Part shown: positions 34,837-44,401 of the stretch, one piece after another
How the letters are laid out: each line of letters begins with the position of its first letter
How positions within the stretch are numbered: the stretch's first letter is position 1
Source of the DNA: Elusimicrobiota bacterium
GTDB lineage: Bacteria; Elusimicrobiota; Elusimicrobia; F11
Assembly: GCA_003140895.1 (NCBI GenBank)
Contig: PLLH01000068.1
Coordinates: 1-57,416, forward strand
Direction of reading: 5' to 3'
DNA length: 57,416 nucleotides
The notes under the pieces: generated by a model
Database searches by the model: none
What the model was told of the DNA's origin: nothing
What the model saw: the letters and a program-made list of their open reading frames with translations, nothing else
Translations under genes and position numbers: made by a program

Positions 34837-35597
34837 AGAAGGACACGGGGGCGATTCTTCTTTTGTTCCTCCCCATTTTTCTGAGTCTTTTTCTTATGTT
34901 GGGTTTGGCGCTTCATATGGGGCAGGCCCACGCGTCGCGAGATGAAATGCAAACGGTGGTGGATCATGTGTTGATTTCCACTCTGCGAATTCGAGAGGAG
35001 GGGTTGTCGAAAATGGCCGATCGGTGGTCTTCGATCGGCCAACTCATGGCTGAGGGAGATGATCAGGGCGGAACGATTCTTTCGACTCAATGGGACAGTT
35101 TGGAAAACGCCGCGCACACATGGAGCAACGCCCTTTCCGGATATCAAGGACGCGTCAAAGCCGTGATGACGGTGGTGATGGAAGCCAATCGGGCTCGTCG
35201 CGAGGATCTGACTGTTCAAGATGACGCCTCGCTCTCTCTTGGAATCTCACTTCAGCCTGTCATGGTTCGAGATGAGGCGAACCGGATGAAGCAGGTTCAC
35301 GATGCGTGGCCCTCTCGCCAATGGGCTCCTGAAAACCGTTTAGGGGAGCCGGACGAACGCCTTGTTTTAATGATTCAAACTCCCATGAAGCCGCTCCCCG
35401 TCCCGTTTATCCCGGCTCCTCAATGGACTCTCCGAGCCGGGGCGGGAGGCCGGCTTCGTTGGGATGTGGATCAACGCGACCCGTTGATCCAGCTGACCGG
35501 TAATGGAGGGTTTCCTCGGACGTGGGAGGAGGCTCTCAATGGGCCTCGCGTGGACCCATTTCGAACCGCTTTGTACCGGTCGTCATTGGATGAGTGA
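34833..35597 (+). CDS. TadG/TadE-like pilus assembly protein
   Basis: About 254 aa from the ATG at 34833 (MKKDTGAILLLFLPIFLSLF), overlapping the preceding stop; the track's start at 34803 is internal to the upstream gene. A single N-terminal membrane helix is followed by a periplasmic region with heptad-like helices (ADRWSSIGQLMAEGDDQG). Its position between two TadE-like genes and its helix start suggest a TadG-type component, but sequence similarity is weak. Confidence 0.6.
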   Translation: MKKDTGAILLLFLPIFLSLFLMLGLALHMGQAHASRDEMQTVVDHVLISTLRIREEGLSKMADRWSSIGQLMAEGDDQGGTILSTQWDSLENAAHTWSNALSGYQGRVKAVMTVVMEANRARREDLTVQDDASLSLGISLQPVMVRDEANRMKQVHDAWPSRQWAPENRLGEPDERLVLMIQTPMKPLPVPFIPAPQWTLRAGAGGRLRWDVDQRDPLIQLTGNGGFPRTWEEALNGPRVDPFRTALYRSSLDE

Positions 35598-35606
35598 GGA
35601 GCCAGG

Positions 35607-35999
35607 ATGAGGATCCGCGGGAATGCCATCGTCGAACTTGTGTTGTGCCTCCCCTTTATCCTGCTGTTTGTTTGCGCGGCGAGGTCTTTTATGAAAGTCA
35701 ATTCCATGCGGCGCGCTGTGGCCGGAGTTGTTCGAGTGGGAAGCGTGTTGGCGGGGAGCGGTCTCGTCTCCAAGGAGGAGGTTCTTTTGTCCATGGAGAG
35801 CGCCGCTCACGACCAAACGGGATTGCCTTCATCGGCATGGACGTTTACCGTCGACCGGTTCACGGAGACTCCCGCCTCAAAATTTTATCGTCTCATCGTC
35901 GCCGGTGCGGAGTGCCGGACTGACGATGATCTCCTCCGGAACATGGGAATTGAATCACCCGTGATTCGAAAAAGAGCTGTATTGGAGGAGGGAAGATGA
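35607..35999 (+). CDS. TadE-like pseudopilin (second copy)
   Basis: 130 aa. The start MRIRGNAIVELVLCLPFILL contains the G...xxVE hydrophobic pilin-like signature, as in the first TadE-like gene. The tail is a small periplasmic domain. It lies 9 bp after the TadG-like gene and overlaps the CpaB gene by 4 bp (ATGA), so it belongs to the same transcript. Confidence 0.75.
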   Translation: MRIRGNAIVELVLCLPFILLFVCAARSFMKVNSMRRAVAGVVRVGSVLAGSGLVSKEEVLLSMESAAHDQTGLPSSAWTFTVDRFTETPASKFYRLIVAGAECRTDDDLLRNMGIESPVIRKRAVLEEGR

Positions 36000-36760
36000 G
36001 TCCGAAGTTGCGAGGCATTGTTTGTTTGGGGTTAAGCGTCGTTGTGGGGGGAGCGGTCTGGATTTATCTTCGCCGGGCGGAACAAAAGATCCAGTCCCTT
36101 TATAAGATGACCACTGTTTTGTGCGCCCGAAAATACGTGGCATCGGGAAAGGTTGTTTCTGAAGACATTCTTGAATCGGTGCCGGTGCCCGTCGCCTTTC
36201 TTCAGCCAACCGCCGTTCAAAAGAAGGAAGATCTTTTGGATAAAGACGGGAAGCCGTGTTATCAAACACGCATCGGGCTCCTGAAGGGAGAGCAGATCAC
36301 CAAATCCAGGCTCGTGTTGGCCGGCGTTTTCTCGGGGCTCTCCTGGATTCTTCCCGACGGCGTCACAGCGCAAACGTTGAAACTCTCGGCCGAACAGGCG
36401 GTGGGAGGGCTTGTTCAACCCGGTGATTGGGTGAATCTTATCTGCGTCATCGATAAACAGCCGGGGTGGGGGAAACTTCAGGCGCTGACACTTCTTGAAC
36501 GGGTCCGTGTTTTGGCGGTGAATCAGTCGCTGTGGGATCCGGCGTTGGCCGCGGGTGAAAAGGGCTATTCGAAGACGGAGGGGGGCGAGTCTTTCTTGGT
36601 GACGGTGGAAGTGGCGCCAACCGATGCGTCCCTGGTGGCATTGGCCTCAGAGAAAGGTAGAATCATATTGACCTTGGTATCGCCCGTTGATAGGTGTAAA
36701 TACGCCCCTCCACCGGTTGGGCTGTCGGATTTAAAAGGTGATCATGGACCATCAGGATAA
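35996..36760 (+). CDS. cpaB: Flp pilus assembly protein CpaB/RcpC
   Basis: 254 aa. An N-terminal membrane helix (IVCLGLSVVVGGAVWIYL) is followed by a SAF domain (VLCARKYVASGKVVSEDIL) and the CpaB core (LKLSAEQAVGGLVQPGDWVN, TLLERVRVLAVNQ, VTVEVAPTDASLVALASEKG). RcpC/CpaB is a periplasmic component of the Tad machine that helps the secretin channel. The gene overlaps its upstream TadE-like gene by 4 bp. Confidence 0.88.
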   Translation: MSPKLRGIVCLGLSVVVGGAVWIYLRRAEQKIQSLYKMTTVLCARKYVASGKVVSEDILESVPVPVAFLQPTAVQKKEDLLDKDGKPCYQTRIGLLKGEQITKSRLVLAGVFSGLSWILPDGVTAQTLKLSAEQAVGGLVQPGDWVNLICVIDKQPGWGKLQALTLLERVRVLAVNQSLWDPALAAGEKGYSKTEGGESFLVTVEVAPTDASLVALASEKGRIILTLVSPVDRCKYAPPPVGLSDLKGDHGPSG

Positions 36761-37130
36761 AGTAAATAAATCTTTTTTGGTGAATCATGTCGCTTGTCCC
36801 TCTTGTGGGGCCATTAATCCAGACACCGCGTATGCGTGTATTACTTGTTATAAGCGCATGTTCGTGAAAGACGAGTTGTCCTTTTGGCAAACACAGATCC
36901 GGCCCGGCACCAAGGGAGTTGTCCTCGCGATTGTTGTAGCTGTGGCGCTTCTTTTCCTGTTGAAACAGTGGTTGGATAACATCGACGCGCAAATGACCGT
37001 TAATTGTAACTCGGCCGAGTACAGTATGTCGTTTGTCGCCGAAAAAAAGAGACAGCATTTCTGGACTCATACGTTGACGGACAACAGAAGGGTCTCCTCC
37101 CCCCAAGAAAAACAACATCCCTCTCGTTAG
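36744..37130 (+). CDS. Small zinc-ribbon membrane protein in the Tad cluster
   Basis: About 128 aa from the ATG at 36744, overlapping the end of cpaB by 17 bp. The N-terminus has a zinc-ribbon pattern: CPSCGAINPDTAYACITC. A single membrane helix follows (VLAIVVAVALLFLL) with a short tail that contains one Cys. This domain pair is common in uncharacterised bacterial proteins. Position inside the cluster suggests an accessory role in Tad assembly or regulation; no specific function is supported. Confidence 0.65.
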   Translation: MDHQDKVNKSFLVNHVACPSCGAINPDTAYACITCYKRMFVKDELSFWQTQIRPGTKGVVLAIVVAVALLFLLKQWLDNIDAQMTVNCNSAEYSMSFVAEKKRQHFWTHTLTDNRRVSSPQEKQHPSR

Positions 37131-37177
37131 TTTTTAATTTTTTCTTCCCCCTCCAGAGAATCGCCTAAGGAGGATCT

Positions 37178-39037
37178 ATGCCGTTCGTACTTGGTTTCAT
37201 TCCCCCGTTCATCGATGGATTGGGAAGCGCGTCCGTTTTTTGGTCGTTGGCGAAAAATATCAAAGACAGTGCCGGATCTGTTTTATGTTTTAGCCCGGCG
37301 AGATCTCTCTATCCCCGTTTAAACGATGAATTCAAACCTTTTCCGTGGACGTCGTTTAAAGAAGGGAGGCACAGCGCTTCCTTGTCCGGCAAGACGGATG
37401 GCCGGGACCTGTTTAAACAGGTCTCACCCCCGGCCGCTTACCTCGATTGTTTTGATCCGGATATGGCATCGCTCCTTGACGTGTGCGGCCCCGCGATGAT
37501 TTGGATGACGCCAAGCTTCATGCTCTCACAACTCGCCGATCCGCCACTGATTCGAAAAGTTTCCGTGGTGGTCATCGGCGTCGCGCCGACCTTGGAGGGG
37601 ATTGAGCAAGCTTTGTTCGAGCGGGGCCGTCTCTTAACCAAGGGGGTATCGGCGGAGGACATCGAGTTCCATCTTCTTAACGCCGGCATCCCCGGCGGGA
37701 TTCCAGTGGAGATGATTCGGGAACACGTGGGACTTTTGAGCGCCGTCTATCCGTATGATCCCGAACCCCTGCTCCACTCAGAGAGCGAAGGGAAACCCAT
37801 CCAGTCGATCGCGCCTCGTTCATCGTTGGCCGCAGCGTTACGGGCGGCCACCGAAGGAATGTTGGAACGGGCGAAGAGTAGAGAAGCGCGGCGCGGAGCG
37901 GCTCCCGCGCCTTCGTTGAGCGAGGCCCAGATCGAACGGAGGGTCATTGAACGGTTGTGGCGCCGGTTGGGACCGGCAGAACAGACCGGTTCGTGGACGC
38001 CGGGCCAAATCGATCACCAGATTGAACGGGAACTTCACGCGGTCCTGTCGGAAAACGCGGTCTCCGGCATGGGCGAGGAGGAGGTGAAAAAAATGACTCA
38101 ATGCGTTCGCGACGGCGTGATGGGGCTTGGACCCTTGGAGAAGTTAATGAGGGATGATTCGATCAGCGAAATTATGGTCAATGGCCGGGATCAGCTTTTT
38201 GTTGAGCGCGAGGGGCGTCTTGAGCCGTTTCCCGAGGCCTTCGTTTCGGATGTTCAGTTGAAGGTGGTGATAGATCGAATCGTGGGGCAGATGGGCCGTC
38301 GAGTGGACGTGTCATCTCCGCTCTGCGACGTCCGCACGCGAGACGGGTCTCGCGTCAACGTGGTTTTGCCGCCGGTTTCCATCGGGACTCCGGTTGTGAC
38401 CATTCGCCGTTTTCGTCGTTCGCTTCTGTCGTTCGATGATTTGATCGCGCGCGGGTCGCTTAAGCCCGAGGACGCCGAACGGTTAAAACGGCATGTGTCG
38501 AACAGAGATAATATTCTGATCGCCGGGAACAGCGGTTCGGGGAAAACAACGCTCCTCAATATTCTCTCCGGAGTGATTGATGAGACCGAACGCATTATCA
38601 CCTTGGAGGACGCGGCGGAGCTGAAGCTTCAGCAGCCTCATGTGGTTCGGCTTGAGACGCGTCCCAAAAACACCGAAGGAGAGGGGGAGGTGACCATGCA
38701 TGCCCTCGTCGTTAATTCGCTGCGCATGCGTCCCGACCGGATTATCATCGGGGAGTGCCGTGGGGCGGAAGTGATTCCCATGCTTCAGGCCATGAACACG
38801 GGGCACGATGGGTCGATGACCACCCTCCACGCCAATTCGGCGGAAGACGCGCTTCAGCGGCTTGAGTCCATGATTTTGTTGGGGGCGCCTCAATGGCCGT
38901 TGGATATTGTCCGCCAGCAGATTGCGTCGAGTTTGGATCTTATTGTGTATCTGAAACGAGAGGGAGCCCAGCGCCGGTGTACCGGGATCAAAAAAATTTA
39001 TTTTGACGCGGGTCGCCTGGCCCTTCTAGAGGAGTGA
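37178..39037 (+). CDS. cpaF: CpaF-type secretion ATPase with fused CpaE-like N-terminal domain
   Basis: 619 aa. The C-terminal two thirds are a CpaF/TadA ATPase: [20 protein letters not shown], Walker [15 protein letters not shown], the Asp box [13 protein letters not shown], Walker [12 protein letters not shown] and [13 protein letters not shown]. It drives Flp pilus assembly at the inner membrane. The first about 200 residues look like a degenerate CpaE/MinD-type domain: [20 protein letters not shown] stands where CpaE has its P-loop, followed by [19 protein letters not shown] and [10 protein letters not shown]. The Walker lysine pattern is missing. No separate cpaE gene is in the window. 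Confidence 0.9.
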   Translation: MPFVLGFIPPFIDGLGSASVFWSLAKNIKDSAGSVLCFSPARSLYPRLNDEFKPFPWTSFKEGRHSASLSGKTDGRDLFKQVSPPAAYLDCFDPDMASLLDVCGPAMIWMTPSFMLSQLADPPLIRKVSVVVIGVAPTLEGIEQALFERGRLLTKGVSAEDIEFHLLNAGIPGGIPVEMIREHVGLLSAVYPYDPEPLLHSESEGKPIQSIAPRSSLAAALRAATEGMLERAKSREARRGAAPAPSLSEAQIERRVIERLWRRLGPAEQTGSWTPGQIDHQIERELHAVLSENAVSGMGEEEVKKMTQCVRDGVMGLGPLEKLMRDDSISEIMVNGRDQLFVEREGRLEPFPEAFVSDVQLKVVIDRIVGQMGRRVDVSSPLCDVRTRDGSRVNVVLPPVSIGTPVVTIRRFRRSLLSFDDLIARGSLKPEDAERLKRHVSNRDNILIAGNSGSGKTTLLNILSGVIDETERIITLEDAAELKLQQPHVVRLETRPKNTEGEGEVTMHALVVNSLRMRPDRIIIGECRGAEVIPMLQAMNTGHDGSMTTLHANSAEDALQRLESMILLGAPQWPLDIVRQQIASSLDLIVYLKREGAQRRCTGIKKIYFDAGRLALLEE

Positions 39038-39040
39038 GTC

Positions 39041-39712
39041 ATGATGACAACGGTTGTCGTTCTTGGCGCGGGAATCCTGGGGGGAATTGGAATGTGGATG
39101 GTTTCTGATCCGGCGGCCCTGTCTGCTTTGGCCGGTCGGCTCAAAGAGGCGGTTCACCGATGGGAACGGTTTCGCTGGCGAGAGAGAATCATTGATCAGT
39201 GGCCGGACGGATTGACCTTGCTCTCCGGGGCAGTCAAAGCGGGTCTCACGCTGGATGAAGCGTTGACCGTTCTTATGACGGAGTCTCCGCAGCCGCTCAG
39301 AAATCATATCGCGCGCCTGTTGGGCGAGGCGTCTCATTGGCTTCCATTCCAAGTTCGCGTCCAGATTCTTTTCAAAGACCCGTCTTTATCCTTGGCGCGG
39401 GCCACCTTGCTCTTATCTCACGCCGCCGGCGGGCGCGCGGCGGATTTGTTGGAATCGTGCGCGCGGATTTTAAGACGCAAGAGCGAGCTTCGGGAAAAAG
39501 CCCGCATGCTGACCGCTCAAGCGCGCTTAACAGCGTGGGTTGTCGGCTTGTCTCCGTTCGTTTTGATGGCGTTGCTTCAGGTTTTATCGCCGGAACTCAT
39601 TCGCCCGTTTTTCGCGTCAAAGGCGGGGCTATTCCTTTTGGCGTTGGTAATTCTTCTGGTGACGGCGGGTCTTTGGACCGTTCATGTGATGGCGAAAGGA
39701 TTGGACGCGTGA
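39041..39712 (+). CDS. tadB: TadB-like inner-membrane protein
   Basis: 223 aa. An N-terminal helix (VVVLGAGILGGIGMWMV) and a GspF-like region (DGLTLLSGAVKAGLTLDEAL, LSHAAGGRAADLLESCARIL) lead to two C-terminal helices (LFLLALVILLVTAGLWTV). TadB and TadC form the membrane platform for the CpaF motor. It starts 3 bp after the cpaF stop and overlaps tadC by 4 bp (GTGA). It is shorter than typical TadB (about 300 aa), lacking the N-terminal portion. Confidence 0.82.
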   Translation: MMTTVVVLGAGILGGIGMWMVSDPAALSALAGRLKEAVHRWERFRWRERIIDQWPDGLTLLSGAVKAGLTLDEALTVLMTESPQPLRNHIARLLGEASHWLPFQVRVQILFKDPSLSLARATLLLSHAAGGRAADLLESCARILRRKSELREKARMLTAQARLTAWVVGLSPFVLMALLQVLSPELIRPFFASKAGLFLLALVILLVTAGLWTVHVMAKGLDA

Positions 39713-40455
39713 AGACGAGCGTCGTTCTCTTCTTTTCGATATCCGTTTATATCGCCTGCCAGGCTTTCTTCGAACTTCATTGGAAGAGCCGTTTGCGCCG
39801 GCGATGGGCGGAGGCGTCCCTGACGCCGTCCTCGCTCGGCGTCCGCCGCTGGTTTTTGTGTGGGGCGTGGGGCGCGATCGGCGCTCTTCTCCCATGGCTG
39901 GTTTTTCAAGATCAGGCGTGGCTTGCTCTCGCCGGCGGCGCTTTTGGGGTGTGGGTTCCCTTCCACATCGTTCGTGAAGAGAGGCGGAAGAGGACGTGGG
40001 CGAACTGGACACAATTTCCTGATTTTTTGGAGCTTTTGGCGATGGGGTTGTCCGCCGGGATCACGCTGGAGAAATCGTGGGAGCTGGCCTCCGGGCATTT
40101 GCCGGAGGGATCCTTGCGGAGCGAACTGATTCAGGCGTTCCGCTCCATGGAATGGGGTCAGTCCCGCGAGGAGGCGTTCCATTCACTTCAACAACGGTTG
40201 GATGATTCCCGGGTTTCGTCGGTCCTCGTGTTGATCCACCAGGGGATGAAACGAGGCGTTTCTCTGCATTCGCTTCTTTTGGATCTCACGGAATCGATGC
40301 GGTTGTCGGCGTCGCTCACCGTTGAGAAAAAGGCGCATACCATGTCGATTCGCCTCCTCTTCCCTATCATGATTTTTATTTTCCCGAGCTTGTTCATCAT
40401 TCTCTTCGGGGCGCTTTTTCTCCAATACCTCCAAAACGGGGCCTTTGTTTTTTGA
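39709..40455 (+). CDS. tadC: TadC-like inner-membrane protein
   Basis: About 248 aa from the GTG at 39709 that overlaps the tadB stop; the track start at 39337 is out of place, inside tadB. Helices at the N-terminus are followed by the GspF-like domain: [40 protein letters not shown], and two C-terminal helices ([20 protein letters not shown]). Together with TadB it forms the CpaF platform. It ends the Tad gene run. Confidence 0.85.
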   Translation: MKTSVVLFFSISVYIACQAFFELHWKSRLRRRWAEASLTPSSLGVRRWFLCGAWGAIGALLPWLVFQDQAWLALAGGAFGVWVPFHIVREERRKRTWANWTQFPDFLELLAMGLSAGITLEKSWELASGHLPEGSLRSELIQAFRSMEWGQSREEAFHSLQQRLDDSRVSSVLVLIHQGMKRGVSLHSLLLDLTESMRLSASLTVEKKAHTMSIRLLFPIMIFIFPSLFIILFGALFLQYLQNGAFVF

Positions 40456-40510
40456 TCATCCTTCCGTCATTTGTTTTAATGTGCCATCCGAAAGCGAGAA
40501 GGAGATCTGT

Positions 40511-41473
40511 TTGAAACTAACAGGACTCAAAAATAAACGTGTGTTGGTGACCGGAGGAGCCGGATTTCTGGGGAGTCATTTGTGTGACCGGCTCGTTCGG
40601 CTGGGGGCCGAGGTGATTTGCGTCGATAACTTCCTGACCGGCCGTCCGGACAACATTTCCCACCTCATGGGGCATCCTCTTTTTTCTTTTATCCGGCATA
40701 ACGTGACGCAGGATCTCTATATCACCAAACCGCTTTTTGCGGTTCTCCATTTCGCCAGCCCCGCCAGCCCCGTCGATTATTTGGAATTTCCGATCGAGAC
40801 CCTGAAGGTAGGCGCGTTGGGAACGCATAAAATGCTGGGGCTGGCCAAAGCCAAGAAGGCCCGGTTCCTGTTGGCGTCCACGTCGGAAATTTACGGCGAT
40901 CCCAAGGTGCATCCTCAGCCGGAATCGTACTGGGGGCATGTGAACCCGGTGGGTCCGCGCGGGGTCTACGATGAAGCCAAACGTTACGCGGAAGCGCTCA
41001 CGATGGCGTACCACCGCGTTCACGGCGTCCCCGTCCGGATCGTCCGGATTTTTAACACCTATGGTCCCCGCATGCGGCCCAACGACGGCCGCGCCATTCC
41101 GGCGTTTATTTCCCAGGCGTTGTCGAATAAACCGGTCACTATTTTCGGCAGAGGGAATCAAACGAGATCTTTTTGTTTTATCGACGATGAAGTGGAGGGA
41201 ATTCTCCGGTTGCTTCTGTCGGACGCCACGGGGCCGATGAACATCGGAAATCCGAACGAGATGACCATCGCCTCCTTGGCGCGGCTTATTATCAAGATCA
41301 GCAAGAGCAAAAGCCGTCTTGTCTTTAAGAAACTTCCGGTGGACGACCCCAAGGTTCGGCGGCCCGATATCGCGTTGGCCCGCCGGCGGCTTCGTTGGGC
41401 GCCGAGCGTGGGTCCCCGGGAAGGTCTTAAAAGAACGATCGAATGGTTTCAAGTGGTTCGTCCCTTATCTTAA
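40511..41473 (+). CDS. UDP-glucuronate decarboxylase-like SDR (UXS family)
   Basis: About 320 aa from TTG at 40511, which has GGAG six bases upstream; the track start at 40445 runs inside the tadC end. Extended SDR motifs are [20 protein letters not shown] (NAD-binding glycine loop), [20 protein letters not shown] and [11 protein letters not shown] (YxxxK catalytic pair). [20 protein letters not shown] is diagnostic of UDP-xylose synthases, which convert UDP-glucuronate to UDP-xylose for surface polysaccharide. UDP-glucose 4-epimerase-like activity is less likely. Confidence 0.88.
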   Translation: MKLTGLKNKRVLVTGGAGFLGSHLCDRLVRLGAEVICVDNFLTGRPDNISHLMGHPLFSFIRHNVTQDLYITKPLFAVLHFASPASPVDYLEFPIETLKVGALGTHKMLGLAKAKKARFLLASTSEIYGDPKVHPQPESYWGHVNPVGPRGVYDEAKRYAEALTMAYHRVHGVPVRIVRIFNTYGPRMRPNDGRAIPAFISQALSNKPVTIFGRGNQTRSFCFIDDEVEGILRLLLSDATGPMNIGNPNEMTIASLARLIIKISKSKSRLVFKKLPVDDPKVRRPDIALARRRLRWAPSVGPREGLKRTIEWFQVVRPLS

Positions 41474-41500
41474 TCTGATCCCACTCTCTGAGGTGAGTTT

Positions 41501-43546
41501 ATGCTGAAAAGTCACAACACGCGTGCCTTCATGATTTGTCTCGGCGTCACGAGTTTGGTCCTTTTCGTCTATTTGAGGACGAATATTTTTGATTCATTGG
41601 AAATGAAGTCGATTGATTACCGGTTCCAGTGGCGTGGCAATCGCGCCGTCAATTCGGACATCGCTGTTATTACCGTCGACGAAGAATCCATCGACCAGTT
41701 GGGCCGCTGGCCGTGGCCGCGCGCGACTCACGGCAAAATGATTCGCCTTTTGAAAAAGGCCGGGGCCAAGGTGGTGGCGTTCGATAGCTTGTTTACCGAG
41801 CCCGATCTCCAAAATAAACCATCGGATGTGGAATTGGCGCAGGCCGCGAAAGACACCGGAATCGTTGTTTCCGCTTTTTTTTATAAAGAGGGTGTTCAGG
41901 AATGCGTGGGGCGGTCTCCTCTCATGCCGTTTAATCCATTGGGGAAAGACAGCCACCTTGGTTTTGTTAATTTGGAACCCGATGCGGACGGAGTGACCCG
42001 TCACGCGCCGCTGATCGCTTTTGAAGAAGTGGAAAAAGGCCGCTTCCAGATCCGCCCGTCATTGGCGGTGGCGGCCTGGGCTTTGGCTCGGGGAGAGTCT
42101 CTGGAGACGATTCTTCCTCAGCTTCCCGTTTCCATCGACAAATCGGATGTGACCCTTTCCCAAAATCGTCTTTTCATCAATTACGCGTTCGCCAAAGACA
42201 GCCCGACCGGTTACGCCTACCCCATTTACTCCTATGTGGATGTTCTAAAGGGGAAAATCAACGCCGGGAAAGAATTCAAAGGGAAAGCGGTGTTCGTGGG
42301 GGCGACGGCCGCCGCCCTGTATGATCTCAAGGCGATTCCCTTTATCTCCATTCATCCGGGCGTGATGGTGCATGTCAACGTCTTGGATAATTTGATGGCC
42401 GGTAATCACATACGAGAATCTTCGGTTGAGATCTCGTTGCTGCTGATCTTGCTCACCGGCGTCCTGTTTGGATTCCTTCTCTCTCGCGTATCGCCATGGG
42501 CTAAATTAGGGCTCTTCTTGGCGCTTGTGGCAGGATGGATCAGCGCGGGCTATTGGCTTTTTGCCTCTAAAAATTACGTTCTTCATTTGGTCCCGCCCCT
42601 CGTCACGGCTATTGGATGTTATGGCGGGATTCTTTTCTATCGGTTGCTCATCGAAGAGCGGGAAAAACGGAAGATCAAAGGAAGTTTCAAACAATATTTG
42701 TCTCCGAAAATTATCGACATCATCACGAAAGATCCATCCAAGTTAAAGTTAGGCGGCGAAGAACGGGAGGTGTCGATTTTCTTCCTTGATATCGCCGGTT
42801 TTACAACGATGTCGGAAGCGCTCAAACCCGCTCAGCTGGTTGAAGTGATGAACCACTGCCTGACGGTTTTTAGTCAAGTCATTCTCAAACACGACGGACT
42901 CATTAATAAATATATCGGCGACTGCATCATGGCGTTCTGGAACGCTCCCGTGGATCAGCCTCGCCACGCCGGACAGGCGTGTTGGGCCGCTTTGGATTGC
43001 ATCGCGGCCATACCGGAGCTCAACCGTCAACTTCAGGCCAAGGGACTCCCCAGCATTGATTGCCGGGTTGGAATCAATACCGGGACGGTCGTGGTGGGAA
43101 ACATGGGGTCTATTGAACGTTTCGACTATACGGTCATGGGAGACCCGGTTAATTTGGCTTCGCGTCTTGAAGGCGCCAATAAAGAGTATCGAAGCCATGT
43201 CATGGTGTCGGATGTGACCTTCGAGCAGGCTAAAGAGATGATTGAAGCGCGTGATTTGGATTTGATTCGGGTGAAAGGCAAGAGAGAGCCGCGAAAAGTG
43301 TTTGAGGTGCTCTGTAAGAAAGGGGAAATGTCGGAGGAGTTGGCCGCGGGTCGGGACAAATATCACACCGGACTGGGCCTTTATCGCCGGCGGAATTTCA
43401 CCGAGGCCATCCAGTCATTCGAGGAAGTCTTTTCCTATCTTCCGAACGATCACCTTACCCGGATTTATCTCGAACGCGCGCGCGCCTTCGCCATCAACCC
43501 GCCCCCCGCCACCTGGGACGGCGTTTTCGAGATGAAACACAAATAA
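41501..43546 (+). CDS. CHASE2-domain class III adenylate cyclase
   Basis: 681 aa. An N-terminal helix is followed by an extracytoplasmic CHASE2 sensor (KSIDYRFQWRGNRAVNSDIA, DEESIDQLGRWPWPRATHGK, VVAFDSLFTEPD; to about residue 300). Three membrane helices come next (about 305-385), then a class III nucleotide cyclase (about 415-600). Metal aspartates sit in FFLDIAGFTTM and KYIGDCIMAFW; GINTGTVVVGNMGS and DPVNLASRLEGAN are typical. A short TPR-like tail follows (GLYRRRNFTEAIQSFEEVF). It should make cAMP in response to an external signal. It is the second nucleotide-messenger enzyme in the window. Confidence 0.93.
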   Translation: MLKSHNTRAFMICLGVTSLVLFVYLRTNIFDSLEMKSIDYRFQWRGNRAVNSDIAVITVDEESIDQLGRWPWPRATHGKMIRLLKKAGAKVVAFDSLFTEPDLQNKPSDVELAQAAKDTGIVVSAFFYKEGVQECVGRSPLMPFNPLGKDSHLGFVNLEPDADGVTRHAPLIAFEEVEKGRFQIRPSLAVAAWALARGESLETILPQLPVSIDKSDVTLSQNRLFINYAFAKDSPTGYAYPIYSYVDVLKGKINAGKEFKGKAVFVGATAAALYDLKAIPFISIHPGVMVHVNVLDNLMAGNHIRESSVEISLLLILLTGVLFGFLLSRVSPWAKLGLFLALVAGWISAGYWLFASKNYVLHLVPPLVTAIGCYGGILFYRLLIEEREKRKIKGSFKQYLSPKIIDIITKDPSKLKLGGEEREVSIFFLDIAGFTTMSEALKPAQLVEVMNHCLTVFSQVILKHDGLINKYIGDCIMAFWNAPVDQPRHAGQACWAALDCIAAIPELNRQLQAKGLPSIDCRVGINTGTVVVGNMGSIERFDYTVMGDPVNLASRLEGANKEYRSHVMVSDVTFEQAKEMIEARDLDLIRVKGKREPRKVFEVLCKKGEMSEELAAGRDKYHTGLGLYRRRNFTEAIQSFEEVFSYLPNDHLTRIYLERARAFAINPPPATWDGVFEMKHK

Positions 43547-43591
43547 AGAGGCCTTCGTCACTTGCTGCGGGTGGGGATAAACAATCAGGGA

Positions 43592-44401
43592 TTAGTAGTG
43601 ATTGAGGGTTCCGTCCATCTGTGAGCGTTGAAGAGCGATTTTGAAGGCCAGCGTTCCCACCGGCCAAATCACCAACGTGAAGCACCCCAGATAGAGGAGA
43701 TGATGCGAGATATCGGAGAATCCCGCGTTTGAGAGAAGGCTGTCTCGAAGAGCGGACAAGGCGTGCGTCATCGGAATCCAATCCGAAACGGATTTGAGCC
43801 AATTCGGTAAGATTTGAGTCGGAAAATAAACGCCGCCCAAGAGCTCGCTAAAAGTGGCGATGAGCCACGCCACGGGATTCCCCCGTTTAAACCGCAAGAT
43901 AAACGCCGCCGCGAGGACCCCCAACCCCATAAACGATGAGAGCGTGAGAAGAAGGGCCACCAAGGCGGGGAGAATGTTGGCTTGAGGGAGCACGAGTCCA
44001 AAGGTGGTGAACCCGACGATGAAATAGAGGATCACTTCGATGGTGGCATACGAGAAATCCCACAGGGCGGAGCCCGCCAAGAACGTGGGAATGCGGACGG
44101 GAGACACGAGGATGGATTCCAAGGTTCCCAGGAATTGCTCTTGTCTTAAGTTTTGCGAGAAGGAGTTGAGCCCCACCGATTGATAGGTTGAGAAGGCGAT
44201 CCCGATCAAAACAAAGGGGAAGTAAGCGCCGCCATAAGAGGAGAGAAAGGGGGAAGGGGCGGAATCAAACATCCGGGAGACGAAATAGAACGTGGCGGCG
44301 TTGAAGAAGACGCTGGCCATGTCCAGCACAAAAGCGAAACGATAGCTCGTGGCCTGCCGGGCATCCCGAAGGATGAACGAGAACAACGTTCTAAAAATCA
44401 C
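43592..44401 (-). CDS. ABC-2 type transporter permease
   Basis: 269 aa with six membrane segments, an ABC-2 layout (MIFRTLFSFILRDARQATSY at the N-terminus, GLGVLAAAFILRFKRGNP, LGGVYFPTQILPNWLKSVSD). It pairs with the ATPase gene whose stop it overlaps by 4 bp. Such pairs export drugs, lipids or polysaccharides; the cargo is not evident. The gene is convergent with the CHASE2 cyclase, leaving a 45-bp gap. Confidence 0.88.
   Translation of the reverse strand: MIFRTLFSFILRDARQATSYRFAFVLDMASVFFNAATFYFVSRMFDSAPSPFLSSYGGAYFPFVLIGIAFSTYQSVGLNSFSQNLRQEQFLGTLESILVSPVRIPTFLAGSALWDFSYATIEVILYFIVGFTTFGLVLPQANILPALVALLLTLSSFMGLGVLAAAFILRFKRGNPVAWLIATFSELLGGVYFPTQILPNWLKSVSDWIPMTHALSALRDSLLSNAGFSDISHHLLYLGCFTLVIWPVGTLAFKIALQRSQMDGTLNHY

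Noticed and set aside
40517-41452. 311-aa minus-strand ORF opposite the UDP-glucuronate decarboxylase-like gene
   Set aside because: Shadow frame; the plus strand has full SDR motifs.
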